A stretch of DNA of 64,000 bases, taken from contig NC_079878.1 in assembly GCF_029227915.1 (NCBI RefSeq), forward strand, positions 28,485,501 to 28,549,500, given 5' to 3'. The position numbers and the translations under genes are program-made. The notes under the pieces were generated by a model that searched no databases, had not been told where the DNA came from, and saw nothing but the letters and a program-made list of their open reading frames with translations. Positions within the stretch are counted from its first letter, which is position 1. Each line of letters opens with the position of its first letter. Shown here one piece after another: positions 29,823 to 37,941 of this stretch. Source of the stretch: Hydractinia symbiolongicarpus (lineage: Eukaryota; Cnidaria; Hydrozoa; Anthoathecata; Hydractiniidae).

Positions 29823-32800
29823 TTCATTTTTTCTGCTTCTTCAGATATAGATTGTAACCATAAGTCAGCATTAATTGGCCATGGACTACCAAAACTTTGA
29901 ATTGCATAATTATTCCAATTAAATGTAGGCCCACCATCAGGAAGAACCTGTTGTACATTTGGCTCATTGATATCAGCAACATGGTGCCTAGCAATATCTC
30001 TCATTATTGCTCTACCTATGTTCATTTGTGCAATGGCAGAATTTTGGGAACATTGGGAACTTGCATCTGTATATTGTGATGATTGATCCGAAGACTGAGT
30101 ATTGGTTTCAATATTGATTGCACGGGTGTGACTTTGTGTTCTCTCGCTTTTTTTATCGAATGATTGTTTAGCCTCTTTCAATGAATCAATTAATATTGAT
30201 GGGCATTCTTCAGTTTGAACAAGGGAAGCCAAAGCAGCAGCAAATGACTCATGTTGTCCCTTCAAATCTTCAGTATTGTGCCACGTTCCAACAGAAAATA
30301 TAATGAGCATAGCTTTTGCATAGTCCTCAGTAACAGGCCAGACAGGTTTTGTAGATATTTCTGTAAAAACTGGGACGTGATCTACTTTGCAGGTACAATT
30401 ACACTTTTTGCTCCAGTTCCATAATGATATTTCTGGCTCAGTTTCTCTCCGCTTATCACTTAAGTATTTGTCTAATGCGCTACTTTTTGTAACAGTTCCA
30501 TCTTCACCAGACGTATCCAAGGCTCGGAAACCACTGATACCAATGTATCGAAAATTCCTGGTACATCTAGTCAGACGACCACCACTATTAATGAAATCCG
30601 CCGCAGCACCTGGAACATCTACTAAACCCGCAATTTTTTGAAGTAGTCGTTGAGCCAAATTTTTAACAGTGCTTCCATCATCAGTGTTTTCAATGAGATG
30701 GCGATAAACATGTACTAAATCTTCCGTTGAAGCAGCACCTTTGCAAGCATAACTAGCAATGTATTTTTGTAGAGCGAGAAGGTTCTGATCGATAATGGGT
30801 TGACTATCACAATTTGCTAGCCAACTAAGTAGGCGTGTTTTTACATGCATCATCAAGCGAGGATGATCCCGTGGTCCCTCATATCTAGGATGTTCCCCCT
30901 CTGTTATGACAGCGTTAAAAGGATGAATCTCTTTACCACTTGTTTTTTTGGTTTGTGGATCAAGATCGCCAAAATGAAAGCGACAGTACTTCTGTGGAGC
31001 AGTATCTTTTTTATTCTTACGGCGATAACGCAAACAATTGGAATTACAATTATGGAGGCCAATTCTGTTCACGAGATGGGTATGTTGCTCTTTTATACCA
31101 CCTTCATGACTAGCAACATCCGAAAGTTCTTGTGCCAATGGGTTATGGTCCGGTGGAGCTTGAGTCCCCTCTGGTCTGGCCCATTGATCTTTGTTTGGAA
31201 CCCAAGTTCTAATTCCAGAAGTATCTATAATTTCATTTCCACCAGCAGGATGCAGTGAAGTAAACATTGGTGAAAAAATGTCATTACTGTCTTCATTTGT
31301 TGTTTGTAACCAATTTTGAAGTTCTTGCGCTGCAGGTTTTAATGCTTGTGAGTCTGCAACATCATCAGACAAGCTATCCATTATAGTTTTGACTTTCCGG
31401 GCATGTTTAGATGACGATATTATTGCGTGTCCATGTATCTCACCTCGACTTTTAGCAAATTCATATCGCAACCAATAGTCATCATATTGAAATACTTCCT
31501 TACTAACTGTGGCGAAGTAATTTATAGTCCTTGCATCGAAATACTGCGTCACAATATGAAGATTTTGTAGAATCATTTCCCGCTTAAATTTATTATCACT
31601 TTCCATTTGCTGGCGTACAGCATCTTCGTTTACATTGTTTATTAACGCATAATACTTAATAAGTAGTTCATGCAATGGTTTCCAATGAAATTCGGCACAA
31701 CTGTTGGTATCAAAATATGCTGGTAAATCGCCAAATTCATTTCGTCTAAAAAACAGCATGGCATCCAATTTTTTTTTTTGGTCTCTCCAGTATGGATCGG
31801 TATTTACCAGGTTTTTTCCAATACTAATAATTTTACGTGGAACTGAATCATCATCATTTTGTAAATTATCTCGAAGTTCAGCGATTGTGAGATGAGCATC
31901 ATTTAATTGTTGGGAAACAAGAAAGCTACCCTGCTGCAATGCTTGCATTCGCAAACGCATATTTAATAAGAAAAATTTCAAGTACGGATGACGTGCTACA
32001 CGATTATCAGAACAATAATATATATGTTCGATGTATTCCTCAAAGTTAATTTTATTTAACCTTGGAACAGTTAAGTCACAATTTCCATTAATAAAAACAG
32101 TTGGGTATGCCATAGTAAAAAACCCAGGAGTTTTTAATTCCCAAATAGGCTGTTCTCGTGTATATTCTAAATTTGCATTCGCAACTGTGCCATGTTGAAG
32201 AGCTTGATTAACTGCATCTTCAGAACCCAAGAGCTTCTCCAGTACTATTCGTAACTCTTTGTCAGCATCTTTAGGTTCAACCGGGCAAACTAAACCAGAA
32301 CGGGTTATACTCTCGTCATCGTCAGGTAAGTTTTGTTGAAATTGATTTTCAGCAGGACCCTTATCTCCTTCTGGTATGATATTTGGCAATTCCACAACTG
32401 GCAAATCAGGTAATTCAGAACGCATCTCTGGTAAATTTTGAATGCGGTCATATTTTATTGAGACATCCTTATAGTATTCATTCGGCAGGAACTGGAAGTA
32501 GCGTCCTTTTAAAGGTTTGTCAATGTGATCAGAGCCATTGTATTGATGTTTATTTTTAGTATCTGGACCTTCAACACCCCCTTCTGGGTATCCAAAACAC
32601 AGTCCCCGTAATGCGTTTTCAACTTTACCCCTTTGCACAGTATACTGTTGAACTGAATTTTGACTTCCTTTCTTTTTAATAACCACTATTCCAACTTCTG
32701 ACGGTAATGATGGCAGTTCGGTAGCAATTTGCATTCTTTGAGGAAAACTGATGCAATGACCTTTTGATGCAAGCATGCCATACCGCAGGAGGTGTATATT

Positions 32801-34774
32801 CATAATGACAGTAATACGACGAATTAATGCTACTTCTAGTATGGTCAAATTTTGGAGATATGGTGGTACTGGTAAAAAATGCATATCATTATGACGAATG
32901 TTATCGTGTAACGGACCCAAGTCGTCATCATCAGCTGACAGTATACCTGAAAATCTAGCAGGTGTCTTAACATTCTTTTTAAAACGACTAAGACTCTCCC
33001 TGTGACACCTATCACACCTACCATCGCTGAATATTTTCCAAGGCTTAACAGTAATTGGTTTTGTTTCATTTTTTGCAGTAGGTCTTATGGGAGGTGTTGC
33101 ATAAAATACTGGGCGAGTTTCAAGACAAGTTTTACAGGTTGATAAACTATGTAATTTCTCACCTTCCTCAAACTGTATTACAGCAGCCACTACATCGGGA
33201 TTTTGATGAATGGTGGCAGTTTCACTTTCCAAAATGTTGTCTTGATAACTGGACTGGTTGCCTGTGACAACTGTCGAGATTGACTGTAGGGTTGACAAAT
33301 TTGTTGGTATGGACTGTTGTATGGTTGGTAAATCTTTTGGTATTGGCTGTTGTGTGGTCGGCAAATTTTTTGGTATTGTCTGCGTAGTTGTTACATTTGT
33401 TGCCGTTGACTGAGTTGTTGACATGGAGTGTGTAGTTTGTAAATTGTGTGTAGTAATTGGCAGTGTCACAGGCTGCTTTTTTAAACTTGAATTTTTCTGT
33501 TTACCCACAGGTGTTTTACAAACGGCTTTTTTGCATCTGTAAGTTATTCGCTTGCGCCTTCTTTTGGTCTTGATAGTTGTCTCATTGACTTCAGGTTCTT
33601 CATATTTAACATTTAACTGAAGACACTTTTGCTTTAGAGCAAGTTCTTTATTAAAAAAATTTTTATTTTTAGGTCTGTTTTGTATGACAACAGAAATACG
33701 AGACTTCATTACTTTTTTCACTAGAAGATCTTGCTTTTCCATCAAAGTAATCACTTTATTTTTATCACATTTTTTATTTGTTGTATCTTTAGGTTGAATT
33801 ACATTATTTGATGACAAACAGGAAATTTTTTTAGGTGGACTGAGTGGTGTGGATGATGCAACAGAAGGAAGGCTCAAATTGTCATCAAAGACCAATGATT
33901 GGTAGTGATTTCTATTTACTCTCCCAAGCAAAATAAAAGCACCTGCAGTGGTACCATCAGACAATAGATGTGCCAATTGCTGTTCCCCGGCAATATCATG
34001 TGTTTCATCATAAGTAGGACTAATAAGGGTATATGGGTGCATTGCAGTACTGGTATCAGATGTTATCAAAATGTTAACGCCCAGCATTATTGCAGCAGCT
34101 CGTATGAAAATTTCGTCAACATAAACAGTAGGTTTTGACTGCATTTGTAAGTCGCGTTCCCACTCTTCAGGGCTTTTTACTAAAAAGGTCCTACTATTTT
34201 GAAAAATTTCTATGTTGCTATTTTCACGGACAAATTTGACCACAGCTGCTCGTAGTTCAACATGGTTCTGGAAATTAAGTTCAGAGGGGACAATTTGTCT
34301 GATCTCAGGCCGATCAAGTTGCTGTACTACTGCTCTATAAAAACAGTTGCCATCTCCTATCGTCACTTCACGATATGTTATATTTGACAGACCAATACTT
34401 CTAGCATAAGCAATTATATGGTCTGCAGAATTTGACTCATTTAAAAGATGGGCAGCATAAGACTCTTGTAGTGCTATTTGGAAGTCAATATCATTGTTAT
34501 TGAAGGGTCCAGGATTGCTTTCAATATCCCCTGATAACAATAACAGTAACTTCAAACATGCAAGATTGATGTTACAGCTTAGACAACACATAAAAATTAA
34601 TAAACTAAAAACTTTCAAAAAATAAATGAAGTGGTTGCTATTATCCAGATTGTCAAAAAACATTCCTGTATGGCTGTGGAAATTTGTTTTATTCTTAATA
34701 TCATTACTGGAATGAATAGCAGCTACATTATAAAACGAACCGATGTTGGCACGATATGCCTGGACTGATATCAT
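29786..34774 (-). CDS. Helitron Rep protein with 2A motif and OTU protease domain (1662 aa)
   Basis: This is an autonomous-type Helitron replicase. Residues ~49-80 are strongly hydrophobic and run into a 2A-like motif SGDIESNPGP (81-90). The OTU cysteine protease domain covers ~130-300 with IGDGNCFYRA (catalytic Cys144) and a distal NHYQSL (His290). A Thr/Gln/Pro-rich low-complexity linker lies at 440-505. CKTC (547-550) and CDRC (587-590) look zinc-binding. Then come a DUF6570-like region (~605-735) and a Helitron-like N domain (~885-960, AYPTVF to ARHPYLKFF). The HUH Rep has EIHGHAI (His1114, His1116), a Cys/His cluster (1231-1267) and the catalytic pair YIASYACK (Tyr1338, Tyr1342, Lys1345). 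The start is ATG 34772-34774. The frame ends at 29786 just past a short overlap with the helicase frame, so the protein here lacks the fused helicase. Confidence 0.93.
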   Translation of the reverse strand: MISVQAYRANIGSFYNVAAIHSSNDIKNKTNFHSHTGMFFDNLDNSNHFIYFLKVFSLLIFMCCLSCNINLACLKLLLLLSGDIESNPGPFNNNDIDFQIALQESYAAHLLNESNSADHIIAYARSIGLSNITYREVTIGDGNCFYRAVVQQLDRPEIRQIVPSELNFQNHVELRAAVVKFVRENSNIEIFQNSRTFLVKSPEEWERDLQMQSKPTVYVDEIFIRAAAIMLGVNILITSDTSTAMHPYTLISPTYDETHDIAGEQQLAHLLSDGTTAGAFILLGRVNRNHYQSLVFDDNLSLPSVASSTPLSPPKKISCLSSNNVIQPKDTTNKKCDKNKVITLMEKQDLLVKKVMKSRISVVIQNRPKNKNFFNKELALKQKCLQLNVKYEEPEVNETTIKTKRRRKRITYRCKKAVCKTPVGKQKNSSLKKQPVTLPITTHNLQTTHSMSTTQSTATNVTTTQTIPKNLPTTQQPIPKDLPTIQQSIPTNLSTLQSISTVVTGNQSSYQDNILESETATIHQNPDVVAAVIQFEEGEKLHSLSTCKTCLETRPVFYATPPIRPTAKNETKPITVKPWKIFSDGRCDRCHRESLSRFKKNVKTPARFSGILSADDDDLGPLHDNIRHNDMHFLPVPPYLQNLTILEVALIRRITVIMNIHLLRYGMLASKGHCISFPQRMQIATELPSLPSEVGIVVIKKKGSQNSVQQYTVQRGKVENALRGLCFGYPEGGVEGPDTKNKHQYNGSDHIDKPLKGRYFQFLPNEYYKDVSIKYDRIQNLPEMRSELPDLPVVELPNIIPEGDKGPAENQFQQNLPDDDESITRSGLVCPVEPKDADKELRIVLEKLLGSEDAVNQALQHGTVANANLEYTREQPIWELKTPGFFTMAYPTVFINGNCDLTVPRLNKINFEEYIEHIYYCSDNRVARHPYLKFFLLNMRLRMQALQQGSFLVSQQLNDAHLTIAELRDNLQNDDDSVPRKIISIGKNLVNTDPYWRDQKKKLDAMLFFRRNEFGDLPAYFDTNSCAEFHWKPLHELLIKYYALINNVNEDAVRQQMESDNKFKREMILQNLHIVTQYFDARTINYFATVSKEVFQYDDYWLRYEFAKSRGEIHGHAIISSSKHARKVKTIMDSLSDDVADSQALKPAAQELQNWLQTTNEDSNDIFSPMFTSLHPAGGNEIIDTSGIRTWVPNKDQWARPEGTQAPPDHNPLAQELSDVASHEGGIKEQHTHLVNRIGLHNCNSNCLRYRRKNKKDTAPQKYCRFHFGDLDPQTKKTSGKEIHPFNAVITEGEHPRYEGPRDHPRLMMHVKTRLLSWLANCDSQPIIDQNLLALQKYIASYACKGAASTEDLVHVYRHLIENTDDGSTVKNLAQRLLQKIAGLVDVPGAAADFINSGGRLTRCTRNFRYIGISGFRALDTSGEDGTVTKSSALDKYLSDKRRETEPEISLWNWSKKCNCTCKVDHVPVFTEISTKPVWPVTEDYAKAMLIIFSVGTWHNTEDLKGQHESFAAALASLVQTEECPSILIDSLKEAKQSFDKKSERTQSHTRAINIETNTQSSDQSSQYTDASSQCSQNSAIAQMNIGRAIMRDIARHHVADINEPNVQQVLPDGGPTFNWNNYAIQSFGSPWPINADLWLQSISEEAEKMNCSMLKNVLYPK
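29827..29832 (-). other. A6 run at the Rep-helicase frame change
   Basis: On the minus strand an A6 run lies in the 55-base window where both frames are open (29786-29840). The helicase frame is offset by -1 relative to the Rep frame. A one-base deletion in the run, or a homopolymer sequencing error, would explain the split. The run does not form a standard slippery heptamer in the Rep frame, so programmed frameshifting is less likely. Confidence 0.65.
34505..34534 (-). other. 2A-like ribosome-skipping motif in the Helitron protein
   Basis: This encodes SGDIESNPGP, matching the D-x-E-x-N-P-G-P core of 2A sequences. Translation is expected to skip the bond between Gly89 and Pro90, releasing an ~89-residue N-terminal piece. 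It is preceded by a Leu run (residues 76-80) as in 2A sequences of some non-LTR retrotransposons, where the segment has been reported to double as a signal sequence. Activity here is inferred. Confidence 0.85.
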
Positions 34775-35080
34775 GATTATTTTTTTTTTACTATGTGTTT
34801 TAACTATCAGTATTACAGATGCACCTAGCAGCAGTTATTGCACCTAAATGAGATATGAACAGTAAATAATAATCTAGTAAAAGATGCACCAAGCTGCACT
34901 TTGCACCTAAATGTTTGTTTGTTTGCTAGTAGAAGACACAGAAAAAATTATCAAATAATACTTATCCAATAATCTGTGAAGTATCAAAAAAATCCCAGCA
35001 AACAAAACCAACACGCTCCGGTAAAATACCAGAGGGTTTAAAAAAAAAGTGGCGCCGAAAAAGTATATTTCGGTCGCTAA
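34775..35080. other. 5' flank of the Helitron gene with short tandem words
   Basis: This is AT-rich sequence without a gene. TGCACCTAAATG occurs twice (near 34837 and 34903), and TGCACCTAGCAGCAG and TGCACCAAGCTGCAC are related words, so an imperfect ~65-bp tandem pair is present. A GGCGCC palindrome lies near 35051. Confidence 0.5.
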
Positions 35081-35160
35081 ACCACGTGATCTATTTTGTC
35101 CAATCAAAGCGAATAATGTTTGTGTTTCAAAAACTTCACGTGATCCATTATATCCAATTA
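35081..35160 (-). promoter_or_regulatory. Repeated E-box plus CCAAT pair upstream of the Helitron gene
   Basis: CACGTGAT occurs at 35083 and 35137, each followed by a TCCAAT box 13 to 15 bases later, giving a 54-bp imperfect tandem module. It is about 310-370 bp upstream of the Rep start. CACGTG and CCAAT are standard Pol II promoter elements, but the role here is inference. Confidence 0.35.
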
Positions 35161-35304
35161 AATCGAAAAATTTTTGTTTTGGAAAAATGTTTGCAATTCC
35201 GTATTAGTTCCGGACGGCAGTTTCTTTCACCATAGTTTTTATGACAAAACCAAATAAATACTAGGGAGAAGGTTTAAAAAAAACATAAAGGTTGCATTTA
35301 TAAT

Positions 35305-35335
35305 TGAATTTCCGCGCCCGAAGGCGTAGGAAATT
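35305..35335. repeat. GC-rich hairpin
   Basis: GAATTTCC pairs with GGAAATTC, extended inward by GCGCC against GGCG with one wobble and one bulge around a CGAA loop. It gives about 13 pairs in 31 bases in an AT-rich setting. It may be a terminal hairpin of an unrecognised element or a transcript structure. Confidence 0.7.
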
Positions 35336-35470
35336 CTTTAAAACCGTCGTTTTTTTCTTTCGGAGCATTTTTTGAGAAAAAATCGACCCTGGGATTTCAC
35401 GTTGGTCTGTCACAGATGTAAGCTTCGTACCCAAGCTCCTTAACTACTGGGAAGTCCAGTATTGACGCTT

Positions 35471-35704
35471 CAGGCCAAAATTGGTATTTGTTTTCGACAA
35501 AATTTGGCACAGTTAACAAATAAAGTATGCTGAAAATGTTGATGGTACAAAAGTTTGATTTTTTGTCACCTAAATGTCATTTCAGGTCAAAATTTATCTA
35601 AAAATTAAAACTGCTTTATTTTCGACAAAAATTGACACAGTTAATAAAAAAAGTATGCTGAAAATGATGGTCACATCAAAATTTTGATTTTTTGTCAACT
35701 AATG
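35471..35704. repeat. Two-copy tandem repeat, period ~112 bp
   Basis: Both copies begin CAGG(C/T)CAAAATT and share TTTTCGACAAAA, CACAGTTAA, AAAGTATGCTGAAAATG and GTTTGATTTTTTGTCA-type blocks. Confidence 0.8.
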
Positions 35705-36084
35705 CCGTTTAAGACCATAAACGTTTCAATCGCAAGACTTTCAACCATGAATGATAGGCTGTATTTTTTGTTAGCAATTTCTTTTAAAATGTGAGTTTAC
35801 TATGACACGTTTCGTTTTGTTTGCGTTTGTTGTAAGATATAATGTCACTGGTGTGCTTTATCTTCAGAGGTTCATGCACCAAACCCCTTCGAATGTTTGG
35901 CACAATAACACAACGAATTAGCAGGTTTTCATCAAATAATTTGGTAGCGCGTGGAAATTCTTAGAGCTCCCAGGGCTTCTTGTTTTATTTATAAAGCTCT
36001 TCTGCTAAAAAAAAATATAAGTTTTTTAAAGGCTAAAATACACGGTAAGTTTAAACGGACCGTTTAGTTGTAAAAAAAACTTAT
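35705..36084. other. Non-coding spacer
   Basis: I see no gene, repeat or regulatory element that I can support. The sequence is AT-rich. Confidence 0.4.
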
Positions 36085-36447
36085 AAGTTCATTTGCAAAT
36101 ATTTCAAATTCAATAGCTCAAACAAAGGTCTCAAATTTATATCGGGTCAATATATACAGTGAATAATGTTAGCAGAATTATGTGCCAATACAAGTATTTA
36201 AACAATCGGTCATAACGCCAAAAAAACTATCATTTTTTCATAAATCTGAGATTAAAAGTTAACTTGGTTAATGACAACAACATTAAAAAGTCAAGATTTA
36301 GAAATATTCAGAGAAGTCCACGAAAAAGGCAATACTTTTACCTGATTGTTGTAGGTGCAAGATAATTATGTTTTTCCTAGCCCTGTCCAGGATTTGAACC
36401 TGGATCTCTCATTTGCATGAGTGTCATAGCCATTAGACCAACAGGGC
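36085..36447 (-). mobile_element. Dispersed repeat with tRNA-like head, copy 2 (SINE-like)
   Basis: On the minus strand it starts with a tRNA-like head (36380-36447) and continues through a ~300-bp body homologous to 23232-23440, plus the TTGTTGTAGGTGCAAGATAA block next to the head found also at 23753-23773. This copy is continuous, whereas the left copy is broken by a GGCA-rich tract. The two copies lie in the same orientation about 12.6 kb apart on either side of the Helitron genes. A tRNA-derived SINE is the simplest reading. No terminal A-rich tail is clear. Confidence 0.7.
36380..36447 (-). other. tRNA-like Pol III promoter head, copy 2
   Basis: The 68 nt have a perfect 7-bp acceptor stem (GCCCTGT with ACAGGGC), A-box TGGTCTAATGG, B-box GGTTCAAATCC and a perfect 5-bp T stem. 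The anticodon arm is four nt short (CTCA and TGAG around TGCAAA). Both copies have the same length, so the shortened arm is a feature of the family and not a random deletion. Confidence 0.78.
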
Positions 36448-36451
36448 ATGA

Positions 36452-36471
36452 ATATATATATATATATATAT
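36452..36471. repeat. AT dinucleotide microsatellite
   Basis: About ten AT dinucleotides directly follow the tRNA-like head of repeat copy 2. Confidence 0.9.
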
Positions 36472-36689
36472 GAAAAACTTTACATGTGTATCTTATATAT
36501 GCTCACATAGCCTTTTTACTAACTAGGCAGGGGGACCTGGCGTTGATTATGTCTGGTTTAGTCACAAGTAACTATAACACCTGGCGCGATTTATACGTTT
36601 TGTAAACTGTGCCACACATTCACGTGGAGCGCTTTAGTACATGCAGTATATATATGATAAATTATGTGAAGCACACATAACAGTAAGAT

Positions 36690-37150
36690 GTCTCAGGTGT
36701 AATATATTTTTTAAATAATAACTTTTTTGCAAAAATACAGTTTATATGTTGTGCCCATCTTAGCGAATTTTTTCAAAATGTTTCTGGCAAAACTTAAAAA
36801 GTGAATTTCAATCCAGGGTGAGTGCTTAGTACAGGTATGTTGCACATCCATATAGATTTAATACCATTTCAAACAAAAGATTAGCTTAAACTTCTGTTAA
36901 ATAGAAACACAGGTAACAGCTTGTTGTTAACACAGGGCTGAGTGATTTGTACAGGTATACTGTTTCGCACATACGTTTCGGCACAATACCCATTTCTAAA
37001 AACCTATCCTAACTTCAGTTCAAACAAACAGACAGTTAACAACCTGTTCTTATCCTACGCAGCTAAAACAATTTTATATACTTTGTGGAAAATTTTGTAA
37101 CATTCAAAAATAAAAATACAGTTTATAACGTGTTTTTAGCTTCTCTAAGC
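36690..37150. repeat. Diverged interspersed tandem copies, ~120 bp and ~360 bp spacing
   Basis: GGGTGAGTGCTTAGTACAGG near 36818 resembles GGGCTGAGTGATTTGTACAG near 36936. AAAAATACAGTTTATA near 36732 recurs near 37112, each followed by a TTAGC/TAAGC block. Old duplications with many changes; no gene seen. Confidence 0.55.
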
Positions 37151-37229
37151 AAAAAACCCCCGCAATATTTAATGCAAAAAGTTTCTCTTAAAGATTAAAA
37201 ATTAAACACGGCACTATGATTGAGTGTAT

Positions 37230-37440
37230 TATCTCACTCACTGTGTAGAGCTATAGCCAGAAAATCTATTTCTTTGTAGCTAGCTAGTTTTATACTAGCC
37301 ATTATGATATTGTTTTATCTTTTTTATGCTATTAGCTAGATAGCTCTTCAATTCAAGTAGCTCTAGCTAGCTATTTAAGTTCTATTATTATTCCAGCTCA
37401 GTGAGTAGTTTTATGCTAGCTAGCCTTAGGTGTGAGTGAG
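37230..37440. repeat. TAGC-rich simple sequence
   Basis: There are many TAGCTAGC and GCTAGCTAG words with spacers. The surrounding 37151-37890 stretch has no gene: a 70-codon plus-strand frame at 37506 has no supporting feature. Confidence 0.7.
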
Positions 37441-37892
37441 AATAAGAAAGAGTTCATTACATACCCTTTCTTTCTTCGCTTTCTTGAACATAACAAGCCC
37501 TTCCGTTGGTTGCGATATGGCTTAGATTGAGTTTAAGGCGCTATGTGTCCGAGAAAATGTCATGTGATGTTAGTAAAAGTGATTTATGTATCACGTGGCT
37601 AAAAAGTGTAGGCAGATTTAACCTAAACTGGAAACGGCACCATTTACGCTTGGTACCATATTTAAAAAACAACAAAAACTCCATCGCCGTGCTAAAAACA
37701 TGTTGTCTCGCTCACTAGAAAAACGTACTTAAGAATGACCATATGAAATCGCTGGGAGACTAGGCCCCAAAACGACCGATTTTTGATATTTTTGATGTAT
37801 AGGGGGACGGGGCGCGGAAATCGTATAGAAATCCTATATACTCTCCACCGTGCTTACTTTTTCTTTTATATTTGGCTTATTTAATGAGGAAA

Positions 37893-37941
37893 TGGGCTCC
37901 GCTACGCTCTGGGCGCTGACGCGCCCTCCGCTTCTCTCCGC
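37893..37941. repeat. GC-rich right end of the inserted block, with hairpin
   Basis: A sudden GC-rich stretch ends exactly at the satellite junction. GGGCGC-TGAC-GCGCCC (37911-37926) is a perfect 6-bp hairpin. The final 8-mer CTCTCCGC (37934-37941) is the complement of GCGGAGAG at 22956-22963 near the left end, a short terminal inverted match. This looks like a transposon terminus. Confidence 0.65.

Larger units (their letters stand above)
22939..37941 (-). mobile_element. 15.0-kb inserted block with a Helitron, splitting the satellite in register
   Basis: On the left the satellite stops after CTATTAAA (22938). On the right it resumes with AAAAATTAAGAT (37942), the same point of the unit, so about 15,003 bp were inserted into an existing unit. 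The normal unit has six A here, while the two sides together have eight, so a two-base AA duplication or two A from the insert is possible. The 8-mer GCGGAGAG lies 17 bases inside the left edge (22956-22963), and its complement is the extreme right end (37934-37941). The right end also has a GC-rich hairpin. The genes inside are on the minus strand. I did not find canonical TC...CTRR Helitron ends at the junctions, so the block may be nested rather than a single element. Confidence 0.75.

Noticed and set aside
29786-29845. Programmed -1 frameshift between Rep and helicase
   Set aside because: The A6 run does not give a standard X XXY YYZ heptamer in the Rep frame, and the family normally encodes one uninterrupted protein, so mutation or sequencing error is preferred.
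37506-37718. 70-codon plus-strand frame near the right end of the insert
   Set aside because: It has no motif, no neighbour logic and no codon pattern that sets it apart from chance frames.
22939-37941. Canonical Helitron ends (5' TC, 3' CTRR with hairpin) at the satellite junctions
   Set aside because: In the orientation of the genes neither junction shows these sequences. TC at the left junction is on the wrong side for a minus-strand element.
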